This document shows, piece after piece, positions 61,273 to 64,000 of a stretch of 64,000 bases of DNA (position 1 is its first letter; each line of letters begins with the position of its first letter). Position numbers and translations under genes: made by a program. The stretch lies in the NCBI GenBank assembly GCA_023678885.1, contig CM042985.1, positions 4,266,985-4,330,984 on the forward strand, in the 5' to 3' direction. The notes beneath the pieces were generated by a model. That model had not been told where the DNA came from, searched no databases, and was given only the letters and a program-made list of their open reading frames with translations. Source of the stretch: Pogostemon cablin. Taxonomy: Eukaryota > Streptophyta > Magnoliopsida > Lamiales > Lamiaceae.

Positions 61273-63621
61273 TCAAGCTTTTACTGTCTCTTGCTGAGAA
61301 TGCCAAATGACTACATCCTTGTAAGGTAAATTTCCCCCAAAAATATTCAAAGCACTGCCAACGGTGACATCTACACGTTCCAATCCTGCTATTTTAATCC
61401 TTTCTAAATCATCCATGGTTGTAACTCCACCAGCATAGGTCACTGGTATCTACCAAACCAAATAAAGGGAACAATATAAATTCAAGCAGTCAAAGAATGA
61501 AATGAGTTGATGCAGAATAACATGAACTAGCATGTCGCCAGTATGTCAATGCAACAAAAACCCATTGCTTCCATCATAAAATTTAAAGCAATGATCAATG
61601 AAGCATTATGCAAGAAGAATCAGTAACAAAAAGGTGAAAATAGATTAAAGAAAAGTATATTTTGACAAAAATGTACTGTAATCCATTTTTGATTTTGACA
61701 AAAATGTACTGTAATCCATTTTTGATTAGGAAGATTAATATATGTCTAAGAAATTCACAATAACTCACTGACGAATGCCTGCCAAGCAATTCCACAAGCT
61801 CTTCATCGATTCCCAGCCTGGAATATCAAAATAAGCAAATAAAACAAGATGTCAAATTCTAGCATTGGAATTCTGGACAAACCTCATAAATTTGTCTAGA
61901 AGCAAAAAAATGTAAATGTCTGAGAAAATAGTAAATATGCACAATGTCTTGACTCGGATCAATTTCACAGCTTTGATTTAGTTCTGAAGGAAATTGTTGT
62001 AAAGTAAAATGATAGAGAACACATACTTTTTGCCTTCAACATCAACTCCATGCACAAGAAACTCATCAGCATAATAAGCAAAAAAATCTAACACTTCCTG
62101 ATCAAGATATACATTGGTGAACTTCTGCCATCTATCTGTGACAACTGCATATTTGCCATCCTGCATCAAAGCTTTAAAGTCATCAATAATAAAAATTTAC
62201 CACCATACATTTTTAGTTTTAGAAAAGGAGCTAGCAACAAACATTTTCAAATATCCAACCATCACTCTATATCAGATTTGTACAGACATGTATCAAGATG
62301 AACGTCATCCACAAATTTACTACAGAATATTACATAAACTCAAATGAATACATGGTAGCTAATTTTGAAACTACTGCAAGAAACTATTTGACAAGTCACA
62401 TAAGACAATGTTCTTAGGAAAAGAGGTACCTTCTTTCTGCAGCTAAGATCCAACACGAGTCTTTGTTTTCCCACAGCATGCGAAAGTTCCTTTAGCCTTT
62501 CGAAATCAACTTGCCCATTGTTAAATACAAACTGTCATCACAATGAGAAGCACAAAGTTGATTAAGAATTTTAACTAGCAGGCTATACATAAAAGATAAG
62601 CCAACCTAATCAAACGCTTAAATTTGTAAAGTGCATGCAATCTTCTGAAAAAAAAAAAAAACCAATGGGAATTCCCACTGTCCATATGCAATCCTCTCAT
62701 GCAACAAATATAGTAAAAAATATCTTAGTCCAATTTTCTATGTTTTGTTAAATTGTAGTGCAGAAATAAGATAGATGTCCATCAATTAAAAACCAGGAGT
62801 TTTAATACCATACATCCTTCCAAAGAAGACCATCATAGAACAAAGGGGTCACTACTGCGCATATAGGCTTTTTCTGCCTTACTATAAATTATCAACAAGA
62901 AGGCATGAATCAGACTTAAATTATTAATGAAATTTAGTATGACAGATCAACTGATTAATAGTGATATTCATCTCAATGGAAGCTCATATTGGGATCCTAA
63001 TGCACAAGTCAAGTGTAAAGCTGTTTACAGCTTGCATAAGATCAAATTACTGAAGTTGTATTGATTGCAACAAACTGAAAAGAAAAACTTCGGGATGTAA
63101 GGTAACACGAAATGTGGGCTACCAACACATGGTTAAAATAAATAAATAAATAATAATAATACGTACTGATGTAACAATCACATGGCTTGCTCCTTCGTCT
63201 ATGTAACTCAATGCATTACTTGTATTGACACCACCCCCAACTTGCAACCCACCTAGATGATCAATCATGCTGTAAGTAAAGTAGTAGAAAAAATATGCAG
63301 GCCCAAATATACTATTAGCCTATTAACATGGAGAATGCTTTAGGGGTGAGTTCAACCAAGGGATCAAAACAAAGATAAAAATGTCATAGAAGGAGAGAGT
63401 AGACCGTTCCTACCAGGATAAGCATGTAATGCTTCAACTGCTGCTGCTTTGCTTAATGGATCAGCTCCAAGCATTATTACATGGCCACCAGTAAGCCCAT
63501 CGTCCTTGTACATTTGAGCATATTCAGCAGCTGATATATCAGATTCATAATTAGTAACTAAACTTGATTCTCCCTCTTGAGTTTCTTGAAGTGTAGATCC
63601 AACAATCTGTTTCACTTTCCC
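61273..63621 (-). CDS. HISN3: HISN3: ProFAR isomerase (HisA) of plastid histidine synthesis; first exon off the right edge
   Basis: Exons 63414-63621, 63167-63252, 62430-62531, 62027-62160, 61769-61817 and 61273-61449 give 252 in-frame codons including the stop. The enzyme opens and isomerises ProFAR to PRFAR, step four of histidine synthesis. Matches to the Arabidopsis protein (At2g36230, APG10) from memory include [75 protein letters not shown] and [14 protein letters not shown]; the last and VTVGSAL fit the C-terminal phosphate-binding strands of the TIM barrel. The transit peptide and the CIDIHK-type start with the first catalytic Asp are missing: exon 63414-63621 opens at an acceptor (TTTCAG at 63622-63627) and no upstream exon is seen before 64000. 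Confidence 0.92.
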
Positions 63622-64000
63622 CTGAAAATTATTGAAATGATCCTAGTGTTACCAATCCATAGATAAACATTCACAAGCTGAAAAATACTCAGCAAATAAA
63701 CTTCTTAATTCTTAGGTCAGTGTCATAGGAAAAAATCAATTAAATCAATGAAAGAAACACACATATTTTTACTTCACACCCAACCACTCATTTTAGAACC
63801 AATGACGCAACTCTGAGGAATGCGTTTAGATCGCTATGGACTCAATAAAAATTTGAACACCAGCAAAAAATCTAGATTATCATTTATCAGAAACTACCTA
63901 CACATATCATTAATATAAGTTTCAGAAACATCTGAAAATATTGAAGGGGAACACAAGACATCAAGATCACTAACAAATATCTTTGTGTGAATCAACATGT

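Overview
This is 64 kb of AT-rich plant nuclear DNA from a eudicot; an asterid would fit but cannot be proven from the window. Genes are intron-rich with GT/AG junctions, and the products are plant-specific or plant-typical: GAUT7, SCARECROW, a MYB-CC factor, a PADRE/DUF4228 protein and plastid histidine biosynthesis. Spacers are full of plant transposons. No bacterial-style operon, CRISPR array, rRNA gene or convincing tRNA gene was seen. I rebuilt exon structures by hand from reading frame and splice phase, so they are predictions. Where given, exon lengths sum to an intact frame.

Layout. 1-3.1 kb: 5' part of a GAUT7-like gene (minus), with a hAT-type MITE in an intron. 3.1-6.4 kb: repeat-bearing spacer. 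6.4-9.0 kb: FolD folate enzyme (plus). 9.0-16.5 kb: spacer with Stowaway and Mutator-type MITEs. 17.0-19.7 kb: SCARECROW (plus), tail-to-tail with a 15-exon GOLD-domain gene (minus, 20.6-25.6 kb). 27.6-29.2 kb: alpha carbonic anhydrase (minus). 30.0-34.0 kb: tandem thioredoxin-fold plastid protein (minus). 35.6-44.4 kb: a nested retroelement, in which an 8.3 kb Copia element with nearly identical LTRs sits inside a small TRIM-like element. 46.1-47.9 kb: MYR-type MYB-CC transcription factor (plus). 48-54.3 kb: gene-free spacer. 54.3-59.1 kb: an unusual AT-rich array with telomere-like CCCTAAA tracts and two copies of a promoter-like module. 60.0-60.5 kb: intronless PADRE gene (plus). 61.3-63.6 kb: HISN3 (minus), its first exon beyond the right edge.

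The genes form no common pathway; as usual in plants they are independent neighbours (cell wall, one-carbon metabolism, root patterning, redox, CO2 hydration, transcription, histidine synthesis). The most notable non-genic signals are: (1) two related Mutator-type MITE families, six copies, with 9-bp target duplications (five exact, one 8 of 9); (2) a structurally young Copia element whose coding region is nevertheless full of stops and which carries a long GC-rich leader; (3) the 54-59 kb array with interstitial telomere-like tracts and duplicated minus-strand CCAAT/TATA modules.
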